Positions 8,652 through 16,296 of a stretch of DNA of 64,000 nucleotides are shown one piece after another. Origin of the DNA: Bifidobacterium catenulatum DSM 16992 = JCM 1194 = LMG 11043 (GTDB lineage: Bacteria > Actinomycetota > Actinomycetes > Actinomycetales > Bifidobacteriaceae); NCBI RefSeq assembly GCF_001025195.1, contig NZ_AP012325.1, forward strand, positions 1,116,001 through 1,180,000. Reading direction: 5' to 3'. Under the pieces are notes generated by a model. The model made no database searches. It had not been told where the DNA came from and worked only from the letters and a program-made list of their open reading frames with translations. The translations under genes and the position numbers were made by a program. The first letter of the stretch is position 1; each line of letters starts with the position of its first letter.

Positions 8652-8843
8652 TCACCCCTCAGTTTTGTCAATAATCGACACGAACTGGTCGTGCGGCAGC
8701 ATGTCATCATAGCTGCGCCAACGGCGTTCCAGCTCACGATTTGCCTCGTCATGCTGCTGTTCACCAAGCTTGGCATAAGCCTTCAGCTCGTTCGGTCCCA
8801 TGTCTTTGACCGGCTGATTGAGATTCAATGCTTTGTCACTCAC
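8652..8843 (-). CDS. Small conserved-looking hypothetical protein
   Basis: A 63-aa product (MSDKALNLNQPVKDMGPNE...) that I cannot assign. It is strongly charged, predicted helical (YAKLGEQQHDEANRELERRWRSYDDML), soluble and without cysteines. Start is GTG at 8841-8843 with only a weak GGTGA upstream. Codon use resembles the neighbours and it is on the same strand as the FHA gene 64 bp downstream, so it is plausibly co-transcribed with the GarA-like/MerR pair. Confidence 0.65.
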   Translation of the reverse strand: MSDKALNLNQPVKDMGPNELKAYAKLGEQQHDEANRELERRWRSYDDMLPHDQFVSIIDKTEG

Positions 8844-8879
8844 AAATCACCATTGTAGCCGCACACCCTGAAAGAGTAG

Positions 8880-8912
8880 GAAAAAGCCCGGATACAGCGT
8901 GTGCACCGGGCT
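8880..8912 (-). terminator. Intrinsic terminator after the 43-aa gene
   Basis: AGCCCGG (8885-8891) pairs with CCGGGCT (8906-8912); on the minus strand the stem is followed by TTTTT. It closes the transcript of the small gene at 8952-9083, separating it from the gene at 8652. Confidence 0.85.
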
Positions 8913-8951
8913 CAAATCCACATTTAAAGATTTATATTACAAAAAATGATT

Positions 8952-9083
8952 TCAGCGCTGCTCGTCGATCATTTCCTGCAGTGCCTTGTTGACGGACGGA
9001 GAACCGGCCGCCATGGACAGGGCGTTGATGCCACTGATTTCAAAACCACGCTTGATTGCGGAGAAAATCTGATTCTTGTTCAT
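8952..9083 (-). CDS. Very small protein, 43 aa, function unknown
   Basis: The minus strand encodes MNKNQIFSAIKRGFEISGIN followed by ALSMAAGSPSVNKALQEMID and EQR, then TGA. It is supported by an AAGGAA ribosome binding site 6 nt before the ATG, its own terminator directly downstream (8880-8912), and an isolated position with long flanking non-coding DNA. The peptide has a basic, amphipathic N-terminal helix, a small-residue middle (AAGSPS) and an acidic C-terminal helix; there is no clear membrane span, cysteine, or double-glycine leader. A small hairpin (GACGCA AGG TGCGTC) lies in its leader. Too short for family recognition by eye. Confidence 0.65.
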   Translation of the reverse strand: MNKNQIFSAIKRGFEISGINALSMAAGSPSVNKALQEMIDEQR

Positions 9084-9482
9084 GTTATTTCCTTAGTACT
9101 CGTTTTTCTTGACGCACCTTGCGTCTTACCATCTTCTATTGTTGACAAGTATCAATATAGAGATTTGTCAGACTGAAATCATTGCCCAACCATTCGTTTT
9201 ATAGCAAAATCATCGGCTATTCTTGAATTGGGAGCACTTGCGAGAGTGTATGAGCTTCGGCCACCGCGTCACTCTGTTGCGTCATCCTATAGCCGTCTCC
9301 TTGCTAGGATTTATCCGCACCCATACATTTCACCACATAGGAATTGACTGCGGCCTAGCCCGATATTCAGCCAGATCGGCTTCAACGGGTTGGACACCTC
9401 GTGAGAACCACCGTCCAAACCGGACAGCCGCCATCCATTTCCGACACGCCGGACGAAAGCGCGGAATCCCAGTGGAACCAAC
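9084..9482. other. Intergenic region between the 43-aa gene and the tRNA cluster
   Basis: About 400 bases with no credible gene. Contents seen: the leader hairpin GACGCA/TGCGTC near 9112-9126, an inverted repeat TGACAA (9143-9148) / TTGTCA (9165-9170), probably part of the small gene's control region, and a GC-richer stretch 9360-9480 of no recognised identity. I searched by eye for SRP RNA, 6S and tmRNA hallmarks and found none. An open frame at 9223-9525 runs into a tRNA and is not considered real. Confidence 0.45.
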
Positions 9483-9507
9483 AAAAAAGGCGGCACATCG
9501 TGCCGCC
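9483..9507 (-). terminator. Terminator of the tRNA cluster
   Basis: GGCGGCAC (9489-9496) pairs with GTGCCGCC (9500-9507), followed on the minus strand by TTTTTT. It sits 4 nt after the last tRNA of the leftward Gly-Cys-Val-Val array. Confidence 0.92.
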
Positions 9508-9510
9508 CGA

Positions 9511-9586
9511 TGGTGGGTGATATAGGAATCGAACCTATGACCCCTTCCGTGTGAAGGAAGTGCGCTAGCCGCTGCGCCAATCACCC
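9511..9586 (-). tRNA. tRNA-Val (anticodon CAC)
   Basis: Acceptor arms GGGTGAT/ATCACCC, D-arm GCGCAGCGGCTAGCGC, anticodon arm CTTCC-TTCACAC-GGAAG giving CAC, and T-arm GGTTCGATTCC. The 3' CCA appears to be encoded (TGG on the plus strand at 9511-9513). Last of four tRNAs in the array, close paralogue of the next one. Confidence 0.95.
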
Positions 9587-9618
9587 AATATTGGGTTATA
9601 TAGGAACTCACATTCCAG

Positions 9619-9690
9619 TGGGCGATACAAGATTCGAACTTGTGACCCCTTCCGTGTCAGGGAAGTGCGCTACCTCTGCGCCAACCGCCC
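9619..9690 (-). tRNA. tRNA-Val (anticodon GAC)
   Basis: Acceptor arms GGGCGGT/ATCGCCC (with a G-T pair), D-arm GCGCAGAGGTAGCGC, anticodon arm CTTCC-CTGACAC-GGAAG giving GAC, T-loop GTTCGAATC. No encoded CCA. Probably arose with its neighbour by duplication; together they cover the G- and C-ending valine codons. Confidence 0.95.
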
Positions 9691-9729
9691 AGGTTATTCA
9701 TCACACCGACTTACGTCAGGCACAATGAG

Positions 9730-9800
9730 AGGTGGGTACGAGAGTCGAACTCGTCTATACGGCTTTGCAGGCCGCTGCCTAACCGCTTGGCTAACCCACC
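9730..9800 (-). tRNA. tRNA-Cys (anticodon GCA)
   Basis: Acceptor arms GGTGGGT/ACCCACC, anticodon arm GCGGC-CTGCAAA-GCCGT giving GCA, T-loop GTTCGACTC. 71 nt, no encoded CCA. Second gene of the leftward array. Confidence 0.95.
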
Positions 9801-9830
9801 TTAAAGGTCGATAATCAATCGGAACCTTAG

Positions 9831-9903
9831 AGCGGACAACGGGACTCGAACCCGCGGTCTCAACCTTGGCAAGGTTGCGCTTTACCAACTAAGCTATGTC
9901 CGC
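9831..9903 (-). tRNA. tRNA-Gly (anticodon GCC)
   Basis: Acceptor arms GCGGACA/TGTCCGC, D-arm TAGTTGGTA, anticodon arm CAACC-TTGCCAA-GGTTG giving GCC, T-loop GTTCGAGTC. First gene of the leftward array, so the array promoter should lie just above 9903. Confidence 0.95.
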
Positions 9904-10001
9904 ATGTGCTCTGCAGTATCACTGCCTGAGCACGAGTATTTACTATAATCACATTCCCGTAATTTGCAAATCAGCGTGTCGCGCCTTTTCGGGACGCGAT
10001 G

Positions 10002-10724
10002 TCAACCGAAATACTCTTCGACGGACTGCGCAAGTTCGCTTACGGTATCGATGACTTGGTATGCGCCATGCTCCTTGAGCTCGCCTGGCTCAGCATAGCC
10101 CCATCCGCATCCCAAGCAATCCAGACCGCACGCCTTGGCCCCATCGGCATCGGTCCAGCGATCGCCAACCATCAACGCACGATCACCGGCAGCCTCATCA
10201 AAACCGATATGCTCAAACGCCCAACGGATCACCTGATCCTTGTCAAGGCGGGAATTATCGGTGCTTGCACCATAAATACCGTCGACCATCGTATCCAAGT
10301 GGAAATGCTCACAAATCGGAATGCACTGATACTGCGGCTTGCAACTGGCAATCGCCAGATAATATCCATCAGCACGCAACTTGGCCAGCTGCTCCGGAAT
10401 ACCCTCGTAGATGGTATTGTTCAAACGCCCCGGCACTTTCTGCCCAGGATTGTTGGGATCGTCGAACACAGCCTCATCCGCATAATACCTGCGATAAATA
10501 GCAATGCCCTCATCGAGACGATCTTCAGGAATATCGTTGCGCTGCAGGGATTCAATAATCGCAGGACCGATGAATCGCTGTAACTCCTCATCATCCGGGA
10601 CCGGATACCCCAATTCCTCGAACACCTTGACCACACAGCCGATAATTCCCGGATCGGATTTGGTCAGCGTACCGTCGAGGTCAAGCAGAACGACTTTCTT
10701 GGATTGCCTGGTCTGTTCGGACAT
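10002..10724 (-). CDS. HAD-superfamily hydrolase, phosphoglycolate phosphatase-like
   Basis: A 240-aa haloacid-dehalogenase phosphatase. Motif I is LLDLDGTLT (about residue 14, nucleophile Asp), motif II is in LAIASCKPQ (about 123), motif III a Lys near NSRLDKDQVI, and motif IV VGDRWTDADGAKACGLDCLG (about 190). The cap domain after motif I resembles the Gph/pyrophosphatase subgroup. Substrate is not determinable: phosphoglycolate, another sugar phosphate or a nucleotide is possible. Start ATG has AAGGGAGAACC upstream. It is a single gene between the tRNA array and rbpA, bounded by a terminator at 10791-10819. Confidence 0.85.
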   Translation of the reverse strand: MSEQTRQSKKVVLLDLDGTLTKSDPGIIGCVVKVFEELGYPVPDDEELQRFIGPAIIESLQRNDIPEDRLDEGIAIYRRYYADEAVFDDPNNPGQKVPGRLNNTIYEGIPEQLAKLRADGYYLAIASCKPQYQCIPICEHFHLDTMVDGIYGASTDNSRLDKDQVIRWAFEHIGFDEAAGDRALMVGDRWTDADGAKACGLDCLGCGWGYAEPGELKEHGAYQVIDTVSELAQSVEEYFG

Positions 10725-10790
10725 GAATTGGTTCTCCCTTTATTCCTATCGATTCGTTTTCATCGATGTGATACCTGTTGACGCTAACAA

Positions 10791-10819
10791 TTATGCCCAG
10801 CCATACTGACTGGGCATAA
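10791..10819 (-). terminator. Intrinsic terminator after rbpA
   Basis: TTATGCCCAG pairs with CTGGGCATAA around a 9-nt loop, directly downstream of rbpA on the minus strand. Confidence 0.8.
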
Positions 10820-10844
10820 TGTTCAAGTGTCGTTCAACTGCAGG

Positions 10845-11192
10845 TCACTCGTAGTCTGGGAACCAACCGTCACGATGCATCTGCAGTCGCTTCTCAAGCA
10901 GCGTCTTCAACTCGTCTTCGGTACGACGTTCCAGCAGCATGTCCCAGTGTGTACGAGTCGGCTTGGAGATTTCGTCGTCCTCACGATCCTCATCGCCCTC
11001 ACGACGCGCAGTCATGCCGCAACGGCATTCCCATTCCTCAGGAATCTCCGCGCCCTCAGCGAACGGCAGAATCGTACGGTGCCCTTTCGGGCACACATAT
11101 GCGACGTCGTTTCGTGCCGCGAAATCCACATTATCATCGGATTCCAACGACTTTGCGCCGATGCTCATGCCTCGCAGGCTGCGTTCTGCCAT
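10845..11192 (-). CDS. rbpA: RNA polymerase-binding protein RbpA
   Basis: RbpA is an actinobacterial transcription activator that binds sigma domain 2 and stabilises the open complex of housekeeping promoters. This 115-aa protein begins MAERSLRGMSIGAKSLESD, has the zinc or zinc-like core VAYVCPKGHRTILPFAEGAEIPEEWECRCG (residues about 30-60; CxxxH...CxC pattern) and ends with the sigma-interacting helix KTRTHWDMLLERR-type sequence (PTRTHWDMLLERRTEDEL). Length is normal. A strong AAGGAGG ribosome binding site precedes the ATG. Confidence 0.96.
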   Translation of the reverse strand: MAERSLRGMSIGAKSLESDDNVDFAARNDVAYVCPKGHRTILPFAEGAEIPEEWECRCGMTARREGDEDREDDEISKPTRTHWDMLLERRTEDELKTLLEKRLQMHRDGWFPDYE

Positions 11193-11218
11193 ATTGCCTT
11201 TGCCTCCTTGGAATTGTC

Positions 11219-11242
11219 TGTTCTTTCTAAGCTACAGAACAG
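11219..11242. repeat. Inverted repeat upstream of rbpA
   Basis: CTGTTCT (11219-11225) and AGAACAG (11236-11242) form a 7-bp stem in the 93-bp gap between helY and rbpA. It may be a weak terminator for helY or part of the rbpA leader; no U-tract follows. Confidence 0.4.
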
Positions 11243-11285
11243 TTCGGACGTGTTTTTATTCCTTATTCGTCTGCTAACTGCCATT

Positions 11286-13883
11286 TTAGTCGACGCCAGA
11301 GTATGCGACGATGCCACGATTAATACGATCGTATGCTTGTCTTGCGATTGCTGGCAATGTTTCGGCACGTTCAGCAAGATAAGGTCCACTCACGGCTATC
11401 TGTTGAAGTACGTCGGCAAGTCGCTTACAGTTGCGAACGAAGTCTCCGCCAGTCAGCTCCGTGCCATACAACACCTGTGAAAGGCTTTCACCCTGCGCCC
11501 ACTCGTAGACGATGTCGGTGATGCCGAAATCGAGCTGGCGTGGCTCTTCAAGCATATGATCCTCACATAACATGGCGATCGATGCATGTATGCCTTTAAG
11601 CTGTGCGGCGCACACTGCCACATTCCCCTGGATGCCTCCGGGATAACGACGCGGCTCTCCCCCGCTTCCCCTGCGGGCTTCGAATACCAGCGATGCGACA
11701 ACGCTGGCCAATTCACAGGCATTCAATCCGTCGAATGCACCAGCCTCGATCGCTTGTGCCAATACCAAATCAAGCTCGCTGTACAGATGCCGCAGCAGCT
11801 GGCCCCGCTCCGTGAGCTGATAATCGTCATGGCCTGCGGATTCCCGCACCTGCTGGAGATAGCCAAGATCAGCAAGTACCGTGCAGATATGGTCGAACTG
11901 ACGAGCCACTGAGCCTGTACGTGAATCATAACGATGCAGCACACGTTCTAATTCACGCGTCTCACGAGCCCAACGATGCCCCCATTTCAAGTGCTTCTGC
12001 ACGTCTGGACACTTGCGGCACGGGTGGTCACGGTCTTCTTCGCGAAGCTTTTTAATGCGTTGGTCAAGCTCCATGAACGCCTGGCTACGGTCTTTCTGCG
12101 TGCGAAACACCTCATGCTTAAGCTTGCGGCGTTCGTTCTTCTCCAAATCGCTCAGATGCATCCTCAAACGCATGAATTCTTTGAAATCACCAAACTCACA
12201 CTGGAAGGCCTGTTCGTACCCTTCCAAAGCCTTGCGCAAGGTTTCCATCTGCGCCTCAAGCTGCCAAGCTGACTCGTTGGCCTCCCACTGCGCGAAGGAA
12301 TGGTCGAGCGTAACGCGGGCGGTCTCGTAATCGCTAGTATTCAACAGGTTCACAGCCATGTTGAAAGTCGGTCTGAAGCTTGAATGCAACGGATACACGC
12401 GCTTGCTGGACAACGCGGCCGCGGTAGCGGGCACAAAACCATGGTGATCCACTACAACGGCATGTCCAATGGTATCGATGCCTCGACGTCCTGCGCGACC
12501 GGTCAGCTGGGTGAACTCGCCAGGGGTCAAGCCAACATGTCCAGTGCCATCGAATTTCTCGAGTTTTTCGACCACCACGCAACGCGCCGGCATATTGATG
12601 CCCAGTGCCAGCGTTTCTGTTGCGAAAACCATCTTGACCAAGCCCTCTTCAAACAAACGTTCGACGATCTGACGGAATAATGCGACCATTCCCGCATGGT
12701 GTGGGGCAAATCCCTCTTCCAAAGCAAAACGAAATTGCGAGAAATGCAGCGCTTTCAAATCCTCTTGGCTTAGCTGTCCTTCGACCATTTCATCGACGAT
12801 CCGTCTGATCCGGCGTACTTCATCGCTGGTAGTGAGTTCCAACCCGGCATTGATACATTGGTCGACCGCCTGATCGCAACCATTCCTTGAGAAAATGAAA
12901 TAGATTCCCGGCAACATGTCAAGAAAATTCAGTTCATCCACAACGGCCCAACGTCGAGGCGTGTGACGTTCGGCTTTGTGGAGACGCTCATTCCACCGTC
13001 CGCCTTTGCCTTTGGGCCTACGCCTGTCGGGACGCTCCTCTCCTCTGCGACGTGCCGCCTGACGGTCTAGCTGATCAAGCCTGTTTACCAGTTGCGCATT
13101 GAGTTTAACCGTCTGTTCACCATTGGCGTCACGCCGGTACAGGTCGATAAGCTCCGGTTCGGTATGGTCGTCCGCCTGCACGAGCACATGCTGTTCCAGT
13201 GGTACCGGACGCTTCTCCGATACGACCAGTGTGGTTTCGCCACGAACGGATTCAATCCACTCGGAAAAAACCTCGACATTGGAGACTGTTGCGGAAAGAC
13301 CGATTATTTTCACGTTCTCCGGCAAGTGGATGATAACTTCTTCCCATACCGGACCTCGGAAACGGTCGGCAAGATAATGCACCTCATCGAGAATCACATA
13401 ACGAAGCGCTTCAAGTGTTACGGAATGCTCATACAGCATATTACGCAACACTTCGGTGGTCATAACCACAATGTTCGCTTCGGAATTGATGGATGTGTCT
13501 CCGGTCAGCAATCCAACCTTATCTGCACCGTACTGGGCAACCAGATCATGATACTTCTGATTGCTCAACGCCTTGATCGGCGTGGTATAGAAAGCTTTGA
13601 CGTTTCGTGTCTGCGCCAAATAGATAGCAAAATCCGCCACGACCGTTTTGCCAGCTCCGGTTGGTGCCGCCACAAGCACATTGTTTCCCGTCTCCAACGC
13701 CTCGTTGGCCTGCAACTGAAATTCATCGAGTTCAAATGACATGGATCTGGCGAATTCGGCGGCAACAGTGCGCTGTTTGGCCTGCGTCTGTTTGAATGCG
13801 GCGTATCGTTGTGCGGGAGACAATTTGGCCTCATTGGTATCCGATGTGCCAGTGCCGTTATTACGGCGACGATGATGGGTCAT
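11286..13883 (-). CDS. helY: HelY-like superfamily 2 DEAD/DEAH-box helicase
   Basis: An 865-aa Ski2/Mtr4-type helicase. Motifs in order: Q-like FELDEFQLQA (about 50), Walker A AAPTGAGKT (about 73), TTPIKALSNQK (Ia), DEVHYLADRFRGPVWEE (II, about 165), GLSATVSN (III), FATETLALGINMPA (IV-V) and QLTGRAGRRGID (VI). A C-terminal region has CRKCPDVQKHLKWGHRW, resembling the conserved Cys/His patch of actinobacterial HelY, followed by the helical ratchet domain. Its cellular role (probably RNA or structured nucleic-acid unwinding) is not established. It closes the pafBC / small membrane protein / helY operon, which parallels the mycobacterial paf-tat-helY locus. Confidence 0.93.
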   Translation of the reverse strand: MTHHRRRNNGTGTSDTNEAKLSPAQRYAAFKQTQAKQRTVAAEFARSMSFELDEFQLQANEALETGNNVLVAAPTGAGKTVVADFAIYLAQTRNVKAFYTTPIKALSNQKYHDLVAQYGADKVGLLTGDTSINSEANIVVMTTEVLRNMLYEHSVTLEALRYVILDEVHYLADRFRGPVWEEVIIHLPENVKIIGLSATVSNVEVFSEWIESVRGETTLVVSEKRPVPLEQHVLVQADDHTEPELIDLYRRDANGEQTVKLNAQLVNRLDQLDRQAARRRGEERPDRRRPKGKGGRWNERLHKAERHTPRRWAVVDELNFLDMLPGIYFIFSRNGCDQAVDQCINAGLELTTSDEVRRIRRIVDEMVEGQLSQEDLKALHFSQFRFALEEGFAPHHAGMVALFRQIVERLFEEGLVKMVFATETLALGINMPARCVVVEKLEKFDGTGHVGLTPGEFTQLTGRAGRRGIDTIGHAVVVDHHGFVPATAAALSSKRVYPLHSSFRPTFNMAVNLLNTSDYETARVTLDHSFAQWEANESAWQLEAQMETLRKALEGYEQAFQCEFGDFKEFMRLRMHLSDLEKNERRKLKHEVFRTQKDRSQAFMELDQRIKKLREEDRDHPCRKCPDVQKHLKWGHRWARETRELERVLHRYDSRTGSVARQFDHICTVLADLGYLQQVRESAGHDDYQLTERGQLLRHLYSELDLVLAQAIEAGAFDGLNACELASVVASLVFEARRGSGGEPRRYPGGIQGNVAVCAAQLKGIHASIAMLCEDHMLEEPRQLDFGITDIVYEWAQGESLSQVLYGTELTGGDFVRNCKRLADVLQQIAVSGPYLAERAETLPAIARQAYDRINRGIVAYSGVD

Positions 13884-13905
13884 AATTCCTTACAATTTAG
13901 TCAGG

Positions 13906-14223
13906 TCAATCATTAAAATGACGCCATTGCGCCCACTGTTGGGCATGGCGATTGCGATTCGACTCACGCCTTTCGATGACTTCAGCATGGGCATTCGCGT
14001 AACGCTCGGCAGCATCCTGCAAAGGTCTAGTGAAAAAAGGCGTGTCGTTCTCGTTTTGGCAAGGCAATGGCTTACCCATCGCATCGATCCGCTTCGCCGC
14101 GCGTTCGCCCAGTTTCGCCATATCCTTGAACGCATGGTAACCATGCAAACATGCATAGACGATCCCGGAAACGATCATCACCAACATGAATAGAACGAGT
14201 GCTAGCCAAACCCACCAAGGCAT
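13906..14223 (-). CDS. Small TatA-like single-span membrane protein
   Basis: A 105-aa protein beginning MPWWVWLALVLFMLVMIVSG, one transmembrane helix, followed by an amphipathic basic segment HAFKDMAKLGERAAKRIDAMG and a charged soluble tail. This topology (N-terminal span, amphipathic helix, polar tail) is that of TatA/TatB, and the gene occupies the place of tatA between pafC and helY in mycobacteria. It lacks the classic Phe-Gly hinge, and no tatC is here, so function is not proven. The ATG at 14221-14223 has a GGGAG ribosome binding site and lies 13 bp after pafBC; the frame is open to 14265, which would overlap pafBC. Confidence 0.7.
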   Translation of the reverse strand: MPWWVWLALVLFMLVMIVSGIVYACLHGYHAFKDMAKLGERAAKRIDAMGKPLPCQNENDTPFFTRPLQDAAERYANAHAEVIERRESNRNRHAQQWAQWRHFND

Positions 14224-14236
14224 AGAACCACTCCCG

Positions 14237-16150
14237 TCAGTTCTCGTTCTCACGATCGCCAACACTCAACTCATGCTGGGCACGGGCAACGATCATGGTA
14301 CGTAACGTCTCAGGAGCCACGGCGGCGATATGTCGCGCATGTGCAATGCAGAACGCGACATACCAAGAATCGGACGAGACAATCAGATGCACTTTCTCGC
14401 CTTCTCCGCACTTTTCGACCGTCGCTCCCGACAATCCGTCAATAAACGACAAATCGTCCTGATTAGTGACGAACACAGCTGGAGTTCCATTATCAAAGCT
14501 CCACTTACGTAATTCGGATGCGGGTACATCAGGAATGTCGATCCTTGCGATCGGCTCGACTAATTCAGCCTTCTCAATGCGGGAGATACGTAGCACCTGC
14601 CAGACGCGAGGCTTTCCCGTAGCCTTGTTGATCGTGGTGTCTTTCTTCACATACTTGGCCTTATCCGCCGGTGCCGCGGCAGCGACATCAGTCCATACGG
14701 CAACGTAGAAAACACCCTCGTCAACGAAGATCTTGTCTGGAGCGACAAGCTTACGCTGGGTTCGTCCTGCACCATCCGTGTATTCCATGTCAAGCAGTGA
14801 ACTCTTGGAAATCGCGCTCTTCACAATGGAGAAGTTGCGCGGCTCCATTTCATAGCCAGTCAGACTCAACCAAGGCATATCCCCCGGCTCAACATGCTGA
14901 CGAAGACGGCTGTACAGCGATTCAGCCTGCTCGCGAAGCTTATCCGGCAGCAACGACGAATGTGCGAGATAGCTTACGGATGCGGTAAGCATACTCAGAT
15001 ACTGCTGTGAAATACCCGCCAAGCGTTCCAAACCAAGGGAGTTCGTGGCTGAAACGATGCCTTCCGCGTCAAGCAGTGACCAATCGATATCGAAAAATTG
15101 GCTTCCCGCCATCTCCCCATCATCGGAAACCGTGGTCAGCGTGTTGATGTCTTTATGAATGACGTTGACGAACTTCTTCAGCTCATCGTCGGATTTCGGC
15201 TTGCCGATGAAACGTTCCGCAAGCTCCTCAAGCGAATACTCCTCGCCAAGGTGCGCCGAGAGGAACAGCATCAAACGCAGGCGACGGTCAACTTCACTAC
15301 CGGTCTGGAATGCGGAATTCTTCTTCGGGCGTCCTTTGCTTTCCTCGACATCGGCATCGTCTGCACTATTGCGATTGATTTCCATGGCAGCGACGGTGGA
15401 ACTGTCGTCTCCCGTGGATTCGTCGGCAGGCACGAACTGCGTAGCTGCATTCAGGCGACGATTGAACGCGTCAACGGCTTCCTGCGGACTGACGATGGAC
15501 GCGCCTGGATGGGACAGCACGAACATGGCCAGGTCATCGGAATCAGTATAGGCGACATTCAAATGCTCGCCATCAACATCCACCGTGGCCGCGAAACGAC
15601 GCTGATCGACAACTTTGACCAATTCGTCGGGAATGGACTGGGTTCCCAGTCCAGGAGCGATGGAGTCAAGACCAAGTCCCGGAATAGGCGTCTGAGGAAC
15701 ACGCGGCGCGGTACGAGACGTATGTTGCGTCTCATGTGCAGGAGCCGAGGAAATTGACATGGAACGAGCCAAGTAGTTGGCGGCAGCCAAAATCGGCAGA
15801 TCCTCATCCCCGAACAGCAGACGAACTCGAGGCTCGTCACCAAGCTGCAGACGGTAGGACGCGAAGTCCTGCCCCTCCGACTTGGATGAATATTCCGGCT
15901 GCCTTGATTCGATGGCAATGCCCATGGCCGCAAGCTTGGCGCGGTCACGCTGGAATTGCTTGGCAAAAGCTGCCTTCGCCGCCTGATCTGCCAGTTCCCC
16001 ATAGGAATCGGCATACGCCTTCACGCGCTGAGCGATCTGACGGGAAGTGAGCCATTGCGGAAAAGCTGAGGAAAGCACAGCCAACACATCAAGTTCGTGC
16101 TTGCCCCATTTGTCGGAGAAACGACGCCTTCCGTTACTGCCCTCTGCCAT
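14237..16150 (-). CDS. pafBC: Fused PafB-PafC-type WYL transcriptional regulator
   Basis: PafB and PafC form a WYL-domain activator of the RecA/LexA-independent DNA-damage response in mycobacteria. Here a single 637-aa frame holds both: residues 1-240 with an N-terminal winged helix (HELDVLAVLSSAFPQWLTSRQIAQRV) and a C-terminal WCX-like end (ASIVSPQEAVDAFNRRL), a polar linker about 245-285, then a second winged helix (VDRRLRLMLFLSAHLGEEYSLEELAERF) and a full WYL domain (SSLLDMEYTDGAGRTQRKLVAPDKI ... VFYVAVW) with its WCX tail. The first half seems to lack the WYL core. GTGAGGA precedes the ATG. It heads the operon with the TatA-like protein and helY. Confidence 0.85.
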   Translation of the reverse strand: MAEGSNGRRRFSDKWGKHELDVLAVLSSAFPQWLTSRQIAQRVKAYADSYGELADQAAKAAFAKQFQRDRAKLAAMGIAIESRQPEYSSKSEGQDFASYRLQLGDEPRVRLLFGDEDLPILAAANYLARSMSISSAPAHETQHTSRTAPRVPQTPIPGLGLDSIAPGLGTQSIPDELVKVVDQRRFAATVDVDGEHLNVAYTDSDDLAMFVLSHPGASIVSPQEAVDAFNRRLNAATQFVPADESTGDDSSTVAAMEINRNSADDADVEESKGRPKKNSAFQTGSEVDRRLRLMLFLSAHLGEEYSLEELAERFIGKPKSDDELKKFVNVIHKDINTLTTVSDDGEMAGSQFFDIDWSLLDAEGIVSATNSLGLERLAGISQQYLSMLTASVSYLAHSSLLPDKLREQAESLYSRLRQHVEPGDMPWLSLTGYEMEPRNFSIVKSAISKSSLLDMEYTDGAGRTQRKLVAPDKIFVDEGVFYVAVWTDVAAAAPADKAKYVKKDTTINKATGKPRVWQVLRISRIEKAELVEPIARIDIPDVPASELRKWSFDNGTPAVFVTNQDDLSFIDGLSGATVEKCGEGEKVHLIVSSDSWYVAFCIAHARHIAAVAPETLRTMIVARAQHELSVGDRENEN

Positions 16151-16296
16151 TAGTCCTCACGTCTCGTTAACGTTTCACTTTAAGTGCGTAACCAGTATAG
16201 GCTTCCGCACACACCTCTCTATGATAGATGGTTTTCGCTCAGATTGTGCCTATTTTACGAAAAAATACAGTTTTCGTGTTGAGAACACCCCTCGAA

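Noticed and set aside
9223..9525. 100-codon plus-strand frame near the tRNA cluster
   Set aside because: It runs through the cluster terminator and into tRNA-Val on the other strand and has no ribosome site.
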